From: JBOGDS01 sp050743075
GTDB lineage: Bacteria; Actinomycetota; Actinomycetes; Jiangellales; Jiangellaceae
Direction of reading: 5' to 3'
Assembly (NCBI GenBank): GCA_050743075.1
Contig: JBOGDS010000037.1
Coordinates: 1 to 34,236, forward strand
DNA length: 34,236 nt
Below the pieces are notes generated by a model, which made no database searches, was not told where the DNA came from, and was given only the letters and a program-made list of their open reading frames with translations. The number at the start of each line of letters is the position of its first letter. The stretch's first letter is position 1. Below, in pieces: positions 1 through 7,400 of the stretch. The position numbers and the translations under genes are program-made.

Positions 1-1
1 G

Positions 2-1189
2 CGCTGGGCTGGCCAGCCGCGCCGGCCGGCCGCCGCGGCGCTGGAGACGTTCGGCGCGCGGATGACGCGTGCGGTGCCGATGGACGAGCTGCTGCTACAG
101 CTGACAGAGAACCTGCGCTCGACGCTCGGCCCGGTCGGCGCCGAGGTGTGGACCGGCGGCGACGGCGTCCTCGAACGAACCGTCTCGGTGCCGGAACGCC
201 CACGGGCGCGGGTGACCCTCGCCGGCGCCGAGCTGGCTGCTGTCAGCAGGGCTCGGGTGTCCGGCAACGCCTGGGCAGCGGTCTGGCTGCCGACCGTCCT
301 CGCTGATGCGGCCGGCGCCGACGGGCGGCCGGTCCGGATCGCGTCGATAACGCATCTGGGCAAACTGCTCGGACTGCTGGTCGTCGTCCGGTCCGCCGAC
401 GAGCGCGGCTTCACCGACGACGACGACCGGGTGCTCGCGGAGCTGGCCCGTCAGGTGGGGCTGGCGCTGCACAACGTCAGCCTGGACTCGGCGCTTCAAG
501 CTTCGCTGGAGGAGCTGCGGCACCGAAACGCCGAGCTACAGGCGTCGCGGGCGCGGATCGTGTCGGCGGCGGACGCGTCGCGTCGGCAGATCGAGCGGAA
601 CCTGCACGATGGCGCGCAGCAGCATCTGGTGGCGCTGGCGGTGAAGCTTGGGCTGGCCCGCAAGATGGCCGGCGGCGACCCGTCGGTCGAGTCGCTGCTG
701 GGGCAGCTGCGTGACGACGTGCAGGAGACGCTGACCCAGCTGCGTGAGCTGGCGCACGGGATCTACCCGCCGTTGCTGCGTGACCACGGGCTCGGGGAGG
801 CGCTGCGAAACGCGGCGAACCGCGCGACCCTGCCGACGACGGTCGGGGTGGATACCGATCGCCGGTTCGGCGCCGACGTCGAGGCAGCGGTCTACTTCTG
901 CTGCCTGGAGGCGATGCAGAACGCCGGCAAGCATGCCGGGGAGAGGGCCGGGGTGACGGTACGGATCGGCGAGGAGGACGGTTCGCTGGTCTTCGAGGTC
1001 CGCGACGACGGGGCCGGGTTCGACCCGTCCGCGACCGGTGACAGTCACGGGTTCGTCAACATGCGCGACCGTGTCGGTGCCTTCGGCGGGTCGCTGGTGA
1101 TCGACAGCGCGCCCGGCCGCGGCACCGTCGTGCGCGGCACGCTACCCGTGTCGGCGGCGACGTCGGCCGAGGAAGCCGGCCACCCGTGA
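2..1189 (+). CDS. Sensor histidine kinase, NarL type (5' partial)
   Basis: Cytoplasmic part of a two-component sensor kinase. The frame is open to the left window edge, and codons before the first ATG (position 62) still read as a plausible linker (ALETFGARM), so the gene probably begins outside and its N-terminal, perhaps membrane, part is missing. Counting from that ATG, residues ~1-140 look like a GAF-type sensory domain. A HisKA_3 dimerisation domain follows, with phospho-acceptor His182 in RQIERNLHDGAQQHLV. The HATPase has its N box (CLEAMQNAGKHA), DDGAGFD, GHGFVNMRDR and GRGT motifs. The stop overlaps the next kinase's start by 4 bp (GTGA), indicating translational coupling. The C-terminal ~215 residues are close to identical to the next gene, which points to tandem duplication. 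The ligand is unknown; the likely partner is the response regulator at 3243. Confidence 0.85.
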   Translation, partial: RWAGQPRRPAAAALETFGARMTRAVPMDELLLQLTENLRSTLGPVGAEVWTGGDGVLERTVSVPERPRARVTLAGAELAAVSRARVSGNAWAAVWLPTVLADAAGADGRPVRIASITHLGKLLGLLVVVRSADERGFTDDDDRVLAELARQVGLALHNVSLDSALQASLEELRHRNAELQASRARIVSAADASRRQIERNLHDGAQQHLVALAVKLGLARKMAGGDPSVESLLGQLRDDVQETLTQLRELAHGIYPPLLRDHGLGEALRNAANRATLPTTVGVDTDRRFGADVEAAVYFCCLEAMQNAGKHAGERAGVTVRIGEEDGSLVFEVRDDGAGFDPSATGDSHGFVNMRDRVGAFGGSLVIDSAPGRGTVVRGTLPVSAATSAEEAGHP

Positions 1190-3246
1190 CTGCCAAGACG
1201 CCGACGTCGCCGGGCGTAGACGCGGCTGAGACGGCTGCGGCGGCAGGCCCGCCGAGCTCCGGCCGGCTGCGGCGTGGGCTGCTGGTCGGTGCGGTCGTGG
1301 TGGCCTTGCTGGTCATCGCGGTGTCGATGGCCGCGATCCTGTTTTTCGACCGCCTGGTCACCGACGCCGGCCGGCCAGACCTGGTGCAGCCGGTCAGCGA
1401 CTTCGTGGTGTGGGTGCCGGCGGTGCTGAGCGCGGCGACGGTCGGGGCGGTCCTGGCCCTGCGCCGGCCGCGGCACCCGGTTGGCTGGCTGTTCCTCACG
1501 CTGAGCGCGGTCATCGTGCTGCCGACAGGCAACTATGCGAGCTACGGCGCGCTCGCCCGACCGGGAAGCCTGCCCCTCGCGGACATGGTCGGCGTCGTGG
1601 GCGACTCGGGCTTCCTGTTGTGGTTCGCCCTGCTCGCGCTGATCATGCACCTGACGCCGGACGGGCGGCCGCTGTCGCGGCTGTGGGCGGTGCTCATGTG
1701 GGTCACCGTGGCCGGCGCAGCCCTCGGCATGCTGGTGGCAGTCTTCTCCGACGCGCCGCTCTCCCCACCGCTGCAGGAGCTACGCAACCCGCTCGGCGTC
1801 TCGTCGGCCGCGCTCGATCTCATCCGCCAGGTCGTGGGCGTGACGACCGGCCTGGGGGTGCTCGTAGGCGCGTTGTCGTTGCTGGCTCGGTTCCGCCGCG
1901 CGTCCGGTCTGCAGCGCAAGCAGCTGCTGTGGCTTGCGCCGGCCGCTGTCTTGATCCCGATCTTTGTGGCGGCGTCGTTCGCGGCGTCGTACGCGAACAA
2001 CTACGCCGTGTTGAGCGTCGTTAGTGGCCTGTTCGTGGTGTTGCTGCCAGTCGCGACGGGGCTGGCGATCACACGATACCACCTCAGCCGTGCGCTGACG
2101 TACCTGCTGGTGTCGGCTGTGCTCGCGGTGACGTACGTCGTCGTCCTCACCGTCGGTGCCGTCTTCGGCGGGTCGCAGCTGTCGGCGGTCGTGGCGACAC
2201 TGGCGGCGGTCAGCGTTGCCGGGCCTGCCTACCGTTGGCTCCAAAACTTCGTCGACCGCCGTTTCAACCGGCGCCGTTTCGACGCGGTCCAGGTGGTCCG
2301 GGGGTACGTTCGCGATCCCGCGCCGGAGGTCACACCCGAGGACGTCCTCAGGCAAGCCGTCGCCGACCCGACGCTGCGGGTCTCGTACTGGGTCGACGGG
2401 CGGGGTGAGTGGGTAACCGGGGACGGCCGACCCGCGAACCCCGGGCCAGCCGAGGTGGAGCTGCGCAGGCACGACCGTCCGATTGCCCGTGTCGGCTTCG
2501 ACGGTGACGACACCTCACGCGAGCTGGTCGAGGCAGCGGTCGTCGAAGCGCGCCCTGAGCTGGACAACGCGGGCCTGCGAGCCGCCGTCGCGCTCCAGCT
2601 GGTGGAGGTGCGCGACTCCCGGGCCCGGATCGTGTCAGCGGCGGATGCGTCGCGGCGGCAGATCGAACGTGACCTGCACGACGGTGCCCAGCAGCACCTG
2701 GTTGCGCTGGCGGTGAAGCTCGGACTGGCCCGCAAGCTGGCCGCCGGCGACCCGTCGGGCGTCGACTCGCTCCTCGAGCAGCTGCGCGATGAGGTGCAGG
2801 AGACGCTGACGCAGGTACGCGAGCTGGCCCACGGAATCTACCCGCCGTTGCTTCGCGAGCACGGGTTGGGCGAGGCGCTGCGCAACGCCGCCGGCCGCGC
2901 GGCGTTGCCGACGTCCGTAGAGGTGGGCACGACCCTGCGGTTCCGCCCCGAGATGGAGGCGGCGATCTACTTCTGCTGCCTTGAGGCCATGCAGAACGCC
3001 GCCAAGCACGCGGGGGAGGGCGCCCGGGTCGACATCCGGGTCGACGTCGACGACGACGCGCTGACGTTCGAGGTGCGTGACGACGGGGTCGGGTTCGACT
3101 CGCCGGCGGCCGGCGAGGGCCACGGGTTCGTCAACATGCGCGACCGGATTGGCGCGTACGGGGGTCCGCTTTCCGTGACCAGCGCACCAGGGCGGGGCAC
3201 CGTCGTGCGCGGCTCGCTGCCGCTGCCGGTGGCGGAAGCCCGGTGA
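1186..3246 (+). CDS. Membrane sensor histidine kinase, NarL type
   Basis: Full-length 686-residue sensor kinase. The N-terminal ~345 residues hold about eight to nine hydrophobic segments, beginning with one at ~30-52, and form a multi-spanning membrane sensor. A short cytoplasmic region of ~110 residues follows, then a HisKA_3 domain with phospho-acceptor His498 (RQIERDLHDGAQQHLV), then a HATPase with N box CLEAMQNAAKHA and glycine motifs DDGVGFD and GHGFVNMRDR. The GTG start overlaps the upstream TGA, and the gene's own TGA overlaps the next GTG, so kinase, kinase and regulator look like one transcript. The two kinases agree almost word for word from RARIVSAADASRR to the end but differ completely in their sensor halves. 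That suggests two inputs converging on the same regulator. The signal sensed cannot be read from the sequence. Confidence 0.9.
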   Translation: MTAKTPTSPGVDAAETAAAAGPPSSGRLRRGLLVGAVVVALLVIAVSMAAILFFDRLVTDAGRPDLVQPVSDFVVWVPAVLSAATVGAVLALRRPRHPVGWLFLTLSAVIVLPTGNYASYGALARPGSLPLADMVGVVGDSGFLLWFALLALIMHLTPDGRPLSRLWAVLMWVTVAGAALGMLVAVFSDAPLSPPLQELRNPLGVSSAALDLIRQVVGVTTGLGVLVGALSLLARFRRASGLQRKQLLWLAPAAVLIPIFVAASFAASYANNYAVLSVVSGLFVVLLPVATGLAITRYHLSRALTYLLVSAVLAVTYVVVLTVGAVFGGSQLSAVVATLAAVSVAGPAYRWLQNFVDRRFNRRRFDAVQVVRGYVRDPAPEVTPEDVLRQAVADPTLRVSYWVDGRGEWVTGDGRPANPGPAEVELRRHDRPIARVGFDGDDTSRELVEAAVVEARPELDNAGLRAAVALQLVEVRDSRARIVSAADASRRQIERDLHDGAQQHLVALAVKLGLARKLAAGDPSGVDSLLEQLRDEVQETLTQVRELAHGIYPPLLREHGLGEALRNAAGRAALPTSVEVGTTLRFRPEMEAAIYFCCLEAMQNAAKHAGEGARVDIRVDVDDDALTFEVRDDGVGFDSPAAGEGHGFVNMRDRIGAYGGPLSVTSAPGRGTVVRGSLPLPVAEAR

Positions 3247-3965
3247 ACCCGACCGTCACCCAGTACCCTCCGATCGTGGCGGAATCCCACCTGGCAACGG
3301 AGACGGTGCGGATCGTCGTCGCTGAGGACGTGCTGCTCGTCCGCGAGGGGATACAGCGGGTGATCGAGACGTTCCCGGATCTCGAGCTCGTCGCCGCGGT
3401 CGGCGACTACGACACGCTGCTCGCCGCGGTCGAGGAACACGAGCCCGACGTGGTCGTCACCGACATCCGGATGCCTCCGACGTCGAGCAACGAGGGGATC
3501 AAGGCGGCGACCCGGCTGCGTGAGACCGCACCCGGCATCGGAGTCGTCGTCCTGTCGCAGTACGTCGAACCGGCTTACGCGCTCGAGCTGCTGGCGGCCG
3601 GGTCGCAACGCCGCGCCTACCTGCTCAAGGAACGTGTCAGCGAGCCGGACCAGATCGCTAACGCCGTCCGAGAGGTAGCTCGCGGCGGCAGCGTCGTGGA
3701 CCCGCGCGTCGTGGAGGTCCTGGTCGCCGGCGCGCGACGGGTCGACGACCCGCTGTCCGGCCTGACCCGCCGCGAGCGCGAGGTGCTCGAGCAGATCGCG
3801 CAGGGCAAGAGCAACGCCGGCGTGGCCGCGGCGCTGTTCCTGACAGAGCGTGCCGTCGAGAAGCACATCAACACGCTGTTCGCCAAACTGGGCCTGTCCG
3901 CCGAGCCGGAGGTGCACCGGCGGGTCAGCGCCGTTCTGATGTACCTCTCGGCGTTGCGCGAGTGA
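3243..3965 (+). CDS. NarL/FixJ-family response regulator
   Basis: DNA-binding response regulator of 240 residues from the GTG that overlaps the kinase stop; an in-frame GTG at 3276 is a possible shorter start. The receiver domain spans roughly residues 22-145, with an acidic pocket (VVAED), phospho-acceptor Asp74 in VVTDIRMP and the conserved Lys129 in YLLKE. A LuxR-type helix-turn-helix follows at ~165-225 (LTRREREVLEQIAQGKSN ... ERAVEKHINTLFAKLGL). By family knowledge it is phosphorylated by HisKA_3 kinases such as the two encoded directly upstream and then activates or represses promoters as a dimer. Its targets are unknown; the nearest candidates are the operon itself and the receiver gene at 4036. 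Confidence 0.92.
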   Translation: MNPTVTQYPPIVAESHLATETVRIVVAEDVLLVREGIQRVIETFPDLELVAAVGDYDTLLAAVEEHEPDVVVTDIRMPPTSSNEGIKAATRLRETAPGIGVVVLSQYVEPAYALELLAAGSQRRAYLLKERVSEPDQIANAVREVARGGSVVDPRVVEVLVAGARRVDDPLSGLTRREREVLEQIAQGKSNAGVAAALFLTERAVEKHINTLFAKLGLSAEPEVHRRVSAVLMYLSALRE

Positions 3966-4023
3966 TGCCAGCACCACCCGGCCCGAGGTGGTCGCAGGGT
4001 GGTCAGGCGCGGTGTCATGCGGC

Positions 4024-4029
4024 CATGCT
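4024..4029 (+). promoter_or_regulatory. Possible -10 box of the stand-alone receiver gene
   Basis: CATGCT followed by exactly 6 nt and the ATG at 4036. The same -10/6-7 nt/start arrangement recurs at tsaB, tsaD, glmS, alr, the GNAT gene and the esterase gene in this window and fits leaderless transcription. No clear -35 is visible and the hexamer matches TANNNT imperfectly. Confidence 0.3.
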
Positions 4030-4035
4030 GGGACC

Positions 4036-4455
4036 ATGGGTGGACCTCAGCGCAACTCGACGGTCGACCAGCGCGCGTCGCTCGTCGACGTCCTCGTCGT
4101 CGACGACCAGGAGCCGTTCCTGGCCGCCGCACGGTTCGTCGTAGGCGCGACGCCGGGCTTCCGCGTAGCCGGCGAGGCCCGCACCGGCGAGGAGGCGGTC
4201 GAGCTGGCCGCGTCGCTCGGCCCGGCCCTCGTGCTCATGGACATCAACCTGCCGGGCATCTCGGGGATCGAGGCCACCCGTCGCGTTTTGTCGGCCACGC
4301 CGGAGATGGTGGTGATCCTGATGTCCACGTACCAGGCGGCGGACCTTCCCGACGACGCTCGCACCTGTGGGGCACGCGCATACGTGAACAAGGAGGACCT
4401 CACCCCGGAGGTGTTCGTCGCCGTCGTGGAGGGCAGGCAGCCGCCCGGCTTCTGA
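4036..4455 (+). CDS. Stand-alone receiver-domain protein (CheY-like)
   Basis: A 139-residue protein that is only a receiver domain: acidic pocket VVDDQEP (~residues 21-27), phospho-acceptor Asp69 in LMDINLPGISG, switch residues ILMSTY, and Lys119 in YVNKED. It ends just after the fifth helix, so there is no output domain. The ATG at 4036 is preferred over the in-frame GTG at 3988: the extra 16 residues are not receiver-like, and a -10-like CATGCT lies 6 nt upstream, fitting a leaderless transcript. It sits 70 bp behind the LuxR-type regulator. By analogy with single-domain receivers it could act as a phosphate sink or connector for the two kinases, or regulate by protein contact; this is inference. 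Confidence 0.85.
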   Translation: MGGPQRNSTVDQRASLVDVLVVDDQEPFLAAARFVVGATPGFRVAGEARTGEEAVELAASLGPALVLMDINLPGISGIEATRRVLSATPEMVVILMSTYQAADLPDDARTCGARAYVNKEDLTPEVFVAVVEGRQPPGF

Positions 4456-4477
4456 CCGCGCCGCGCTCGTCCTTGCT

Positions 4478-4530
4478 GGCGATCTTGAGACGGTTCTGCC
4501 GGTGGGACCGCCAGACATGCCTCATGATCC
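4478..4530. repeat. Palindromic repeat, left copy flanking the AbiEi-like gene
   Basis: The outer arm GGCGATCTTGAGACGG (4478-4493) pairs imperfectly with the inner arm CATGCCTCATGATCC (4516-4530), around a centre sharing GACCGCC with the right copy. The reverse complement of the element at 5541-5595 matches it over 16/16 outer bases, the central GACCGCC and CTCATGATC. It begins 22 nt after the receiver gene stop and ends 18 nt before the stop of the minus-strand AbiEi-like gene, so it could also serve as a terminator between convergent genes. Confidence 0.65.
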
Positions 4531-4548
4531 GTGGAAGCGGGTGCCGGG

Positions 4549-5406
4549 TCAGCGCCAGCCGCCGCTGCGCAGGGCCTGCGTCACGAGCGCACCGACGTGT
4601 TCCTGGCGGTGGCGAACCGCGTACGACGAGAACTGCAGGATTCGCCGGCCGCCGGCGGTGAGCACGTTGTGCCGGTCGAGGTCCGCGTCCCAGGTGCGGA
4701 TCTGGAGGTGCTGTGTGCCGTGGATCTCGGTCCCCGTCGCGTACGGATTCCAGTCCACGTCGAGGTGGTACCGGCCACCCGGCCGGTACCGGACGACGGC
4801 CTGACGATCCGGGACGGGAAGCCCGAACCGGCGCCGGATCTGCTCGAACTCCCGCTCCGGCACCGACGCGATTCCGCCTTCCGCGTCGTCGATGGATTCG
4901 GCGATGAGGGCGTGCTGCTTGCACGGGCCGCGCCTGGACAGGGCGTCCCCGGAGATCGTGCGGGCGAACACGGCGTTGCTGGACGCCCGCGAGGATGATG
5001 GCTCGACTGGGCCGCTCGACGGCTTCCCAGCTCGCCGCATCGACCAGGCTGCGCGCAATGCGGGTACGGGGAGGCTCCCGCGTCGGATGGACGTCGCTCG
5101 GCCCAGGTGGGTGGAGTAGGTGACGTGCAGGCCCTCCCGCCTGGGCCGGCGGCTTCCGACGGGCACGCTGAGGTGGACCTCGGGCACACCGAACCCTTCG
5201 AATCCGTCGAGTTCGGCCGCGGTCAGGCCGGCGAGCGCCGATCCAGGCGGCGCGGCAAGCAGGCACACCCAGCGTTCCTGCTCGGTGGTGAGCTCGGCGC
5301 TGTGGGCGACGTAGACACCGTGCTCCGGCCGTTGCGACCGCCGGTCCGCGACCTCGGACCGGATCTCGGCGAGCGTCAGCCAAGGCTGCACATCATGCGG
5401 ACGCAC
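4549..5406 (-). CDS. AbiEi antitoxin-like / DUF559-type protein, apparently frameshifted
   Basis: The uninterrupted frame gives 285 residues from a GTG at 5406. The N-terminal ~85 residues resemble the winged-helix AbiEi-like domain (DVQPWLTLAEIRSEVADRR, then HGVYVAH). The C-terminal ~110 residues look like a Vsr/DUF559 endonuclease-like fold (YHLDVDW ... EIHGTQH ... RRILQFSSYAVRHR). Between about 5102 and 4948 the frame yields low-complexity sequence, whereas the next frame there gives family-like protein (SDVHPTR, RSLVDAASWEAVERPS, GVQQRRVRPHDLR). This implies a lost base near the CCC at 5101-5103 and a gained base in the CCCC run at 4947-4950. Upstream, family-like residues (GWTPEDVLRRQAAVV) continue past 5406 to an out-of-frame ATG at 5473, suggesting a third indel in the run near 5460. 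It is either a decaying gene or sequencing errors. The molecular function of these proteins is poorly known; the family name comes from memory of related sequences. Confidence 0.6.
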   Translation of the reverse strand: MRPHDVQPWLTLAEIRSEVADRRSQRPEHGVYVAHSAELTTEQERWVCLLAAPPGSALAGLTAAELDGFEGFGVPEVHLSVPVGSRRPRREGLHVTYSTHLGRATSIRRGSLPVPALRAAWSMRRAGKPSSGPVEPSSSRASSNAVFARTISGDALSRRGPCKQHALIAESIDDAEGGIASVPEREFEQIRRRFGLPVPDRQAVVRYRPGGRYHLDVDWNPYATGTEIHGTQHLQIRTWDADLDRHNVLTAGGRRILQFSSYAVRHRQEHVGALVTQALRSGGWR

Positions 5407-5540
5407 GACGGCCGCCTGGCGGCGCAGGACGTCTTCCGGCGTCCAGCCGGTGTCGTGGGCCCCAGGCGGTCATCTCGCCAGCGTGGCGGCGGGCCGCTTC
5501 TGGCGGCAGGGGTCGTCGGGAATCTGTGGACAGCCGCGCG

Positions 5541-5595
5541 GGCGATCATGAGACAGGTACGGCGGTCGGATCGCCATACCCGTCTCAAGATCGCC
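5541..5595. repeat. Palindromic repeat, right copy flanking the AbiEi-like gene
   Basis: Inner arm GGCGATCATGAGACAGG (5541-5557) and outer arm CCGTCTCAAGATCGCC (5580-5595) form an imperfect hairpin with a ~22-nt centre. The outer 16 bases are the exact reverse complement of the outer arm of the left copy at 4478, so the two elements bracket a ~1.1-kb unit containing the AbiEi-like gene as long terminal inverted repeats would. No target-site duplication is evident by eye. Confidence 0.65.
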
Positions 5596-5644
5596 GGACA
5601 TAAGCGCTCGTCTCGGGTGCGCAAGCGCGCGACACTGGACGCTC

Positions 5645-7321
5645 GTGGGGCACGTCGACCTGAACGCCGTCTCGTACACGCTCCCGGACGGGCGCGTGCT
5701 GCTCGACGACGTCTCGTTCCGGGTCGGTGACGGCTCCAAGGTCGCGCTGGTCGGCGCCAACGGGTCGGGCAAGACGACGCTGCTGCGTATCATCGCCGGC
5801 GACGTCGACCCGCATGGCGGCGCCGTGATGCGTACCGGAGGGCTCGGCGTCATGCGCCAGTTCGTCTCGCGCGGCGCGACCAACGTGCGGGACCTGCTGC
5901 TCTCGGTCGCACCGCCGCGGGTCCGCGTGGCTGCCTCCGCGCTGGACGCAGCGGAGGTGGCGATGATGGACCGCGAGGACGAGCCGACCCAGATGGCGTA
6001 CGCGCATGCGCTTGCCGAGTGGGCCGACGCCGGCGGGTACGAGGCCGAGGTCCGCTGGGATGTCTGCACGACGGCGGCCCTGGGCGTACCGCACGAGCGG
6101 TGCCGCTGGCGACAGGTCAGCACGCTCTCCGGCGGGGAGCAGAAGCGGCTGGTGCTGGAGGCGCTCCTGCGCGGCCCGGACGAGGTGCTGCTCCTCGACG
6201 AGCCGGACAACTTCCTCGACGTGCCGGCCAAGCAATGGCTGGAGGAGCGGCTGGTCGAGGCGGCCAAGACCGTGCTGTTCGTCAGCCACGACCGCGAGCT
6301 ACTCGCGCGTACCGCGACCCGGGTGGTGACCGTCGAGCTGGGTGCTTCCGGCAACACCGCCTGGACACACCCGAGCGGGTTCGCGACCTACCACGAGGCG
6401 CGCCGTGAACGGTTCGCCCGGCTGGAGGAGATGCGCCGCCGCTGGGACGAAGACCACGCCAAGCTCAAGGCCCTCGTGCTGTTCTACAAGCAGAAGGCGG
6501 CCTACAACTCCGATATGGCCAGCCGCTACCACGCGGCCGAGAAGCGGCTGGAGCGCTTCCTGGCGGCCGGCCCGCCGGAGGCCCAGCCACGCGAGCAGGA
6601 TCTCCGGATGCGGCTGCGTGGTGGCCGGACCGGCAAGCGGGCGGTCGTCTGCGAAGAGCTGGAGCTCATCGGCCTGATGCAGCCCTTCGACCTGGAGGTC
6701 TGGTACGGCGAGCGGGTGGCTGTCCTGGGGTCGAACGGCTCGGGCAAGTCGCACTTTCTTCGTCTGCTCGCCTCCGGCGGCACCGATCCGGAGGGCGAGC
6801 ACCGGCCGGTGGACGACGTGCCCGTGGCACCGGTGGCCCACTCGGGGCTCGCGAGGCTGGGCGCCCGGGCCCGTCCGGGCTGGTTCGCACAGACCCACGA
6901 CCACCCCGAGTTGGTCGGCCGGACACTTCTGGAGATCCTGCATCGCGGTGACGGCCACCGTGACGGCATGCCGCGCGAGCAGGCGAGCCGGGCCCTGGAC
7001 CGGTACGAGCTCGCCTACGCCGCCGAGCAGAGCTTCGACTCGCTGTCCGGAGGGCAGCAGGCGCGCTTCCAGATCCTCCTGCTGGAGCTGTCGGGCGCCA
7101 CGTTGCTGGTGCTGGACGAGCCGACGGACAACCTCGACCTGGTCTCGGCGGAGGCACTGGAGGAGGGGCTCACGGCGTTCGAGGGAACGGTGCTCGCCGC
7201 CACCCATGACCGGTGGTTCGCCCGCGGGTTCGACCGGTTCGTGGTCTTCGGCGCCGACGGCCGGGTCTACGAGGCGCCGGAACCGGTCTGGGACGAGGGC
7301 CGCGTCGTCCGTGCCCGCTGA
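5645..7321 (+). CDS. ABC-F family ATPase
   Basis: A 558-residue soluble protein with two ATP-binding cassettes and no membrane segments, as in ABC-F translation factors. Cassette 1 has Walker A GANGSGKTT (~37-45), signature LSGGEQKR (~161-168) and Walker B VLLLDEPDNF. An inter-domain linker rich in charged residues (~255-320, with YKQKAAYNSDMASRYH) follows. Cassette 2 has Walker A GSNGSGKSH (~362-370), signature LSGGQQAR (~466) and Walker B LLVLDEPTDNLDL. Cassette 2 carries His where Ser/Thr usually follows GKS. Family members bind the ribosomal E site; some protect ribosomes from antibiotics, others rescue stalled translation. Which applies here cannot be decided. The GTG start at 5645 is supported by a -10-like GACACT 8 nt before it; no strong Shine-Dalgarno is seen. 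Confidence 0.88.
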   Translation: MGHVDLNAVSYTLPDGRVLLDDVSFRVGDGSKVALVGANGSGKTTLLRIIAGDVDPHGGAVMRTGGLGVMRQFVSRGATNVRDLLLSVAPPRVRVAASALDAAEVAMMDREDEPTQMAYAHALAEWADAGGYEAEVRWDVCTTAALGVPHERCRWRQVSTLSGGEQKRLVLEALLRGPDEVLLLDEPDNFLDVPAKQWLEERLVEAAKTVLFVSHDRELLARTATRVVTVELGASGNTAWTHPSGFATYHEARRERFARLEEMRRRWDEDHAKLKALVLFYKQKAAYNSDMASRYHAAEKRLERFLAAGPPEAQPREQDLRMRLRGGRTGKRAVVCEELELIGLMQPFDLEVWYGERVAVLGSNGSGKSHFLRLLASGGTDPEGEHRPVDDVPVAPVAHSGLARLGARARPGWFAQTHDHPELVGRTLLEILHRGDGHRDGMPREQASRALDRYELAYAAEQSFDSLSGGQQARFQILLLELSGATLLVLDEPTDNLDLVSAEALEEGLTAFEGTVLAATHDRWFARGFDRFVVFGADGRVYEAPEPVWDEGRVVRAR

Positions 7322-7358
7322 GTTGCGTACGGGACTCCCGGTTGTCGGGTCGTGTGGC

Positions 7359-7364
7359 TAGGGT
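7359..7364 (+). promoter_or_regulatory. Candidate -10 box upstream of the amylopullulanase gene
   Basis: TAGGGT (fits TANNNT) 36 nt before the ATG in the only gap (7322-7400) between the ABC-F gene and the secreted glycosidase. No -35 at proper spacing is convincing. A ribosome binding site, GAAGGGGGC, lies 7-15 nt ahead of the ATG at 7401 and supports that start. Confidence 0.35.
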
Positions 7365-7400
7365 CACGGGACGGACGCCGTTCCGAAGGGGGCACGACAC

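Noticed and set aside
4478..5595. A CRISPR array or integron made by the two repeat copies
   Set aside because: Only two copies, in inverse orientation, ~1 kb apart, with a gene between them; there is no regular spacing and no cas or integrase gene.
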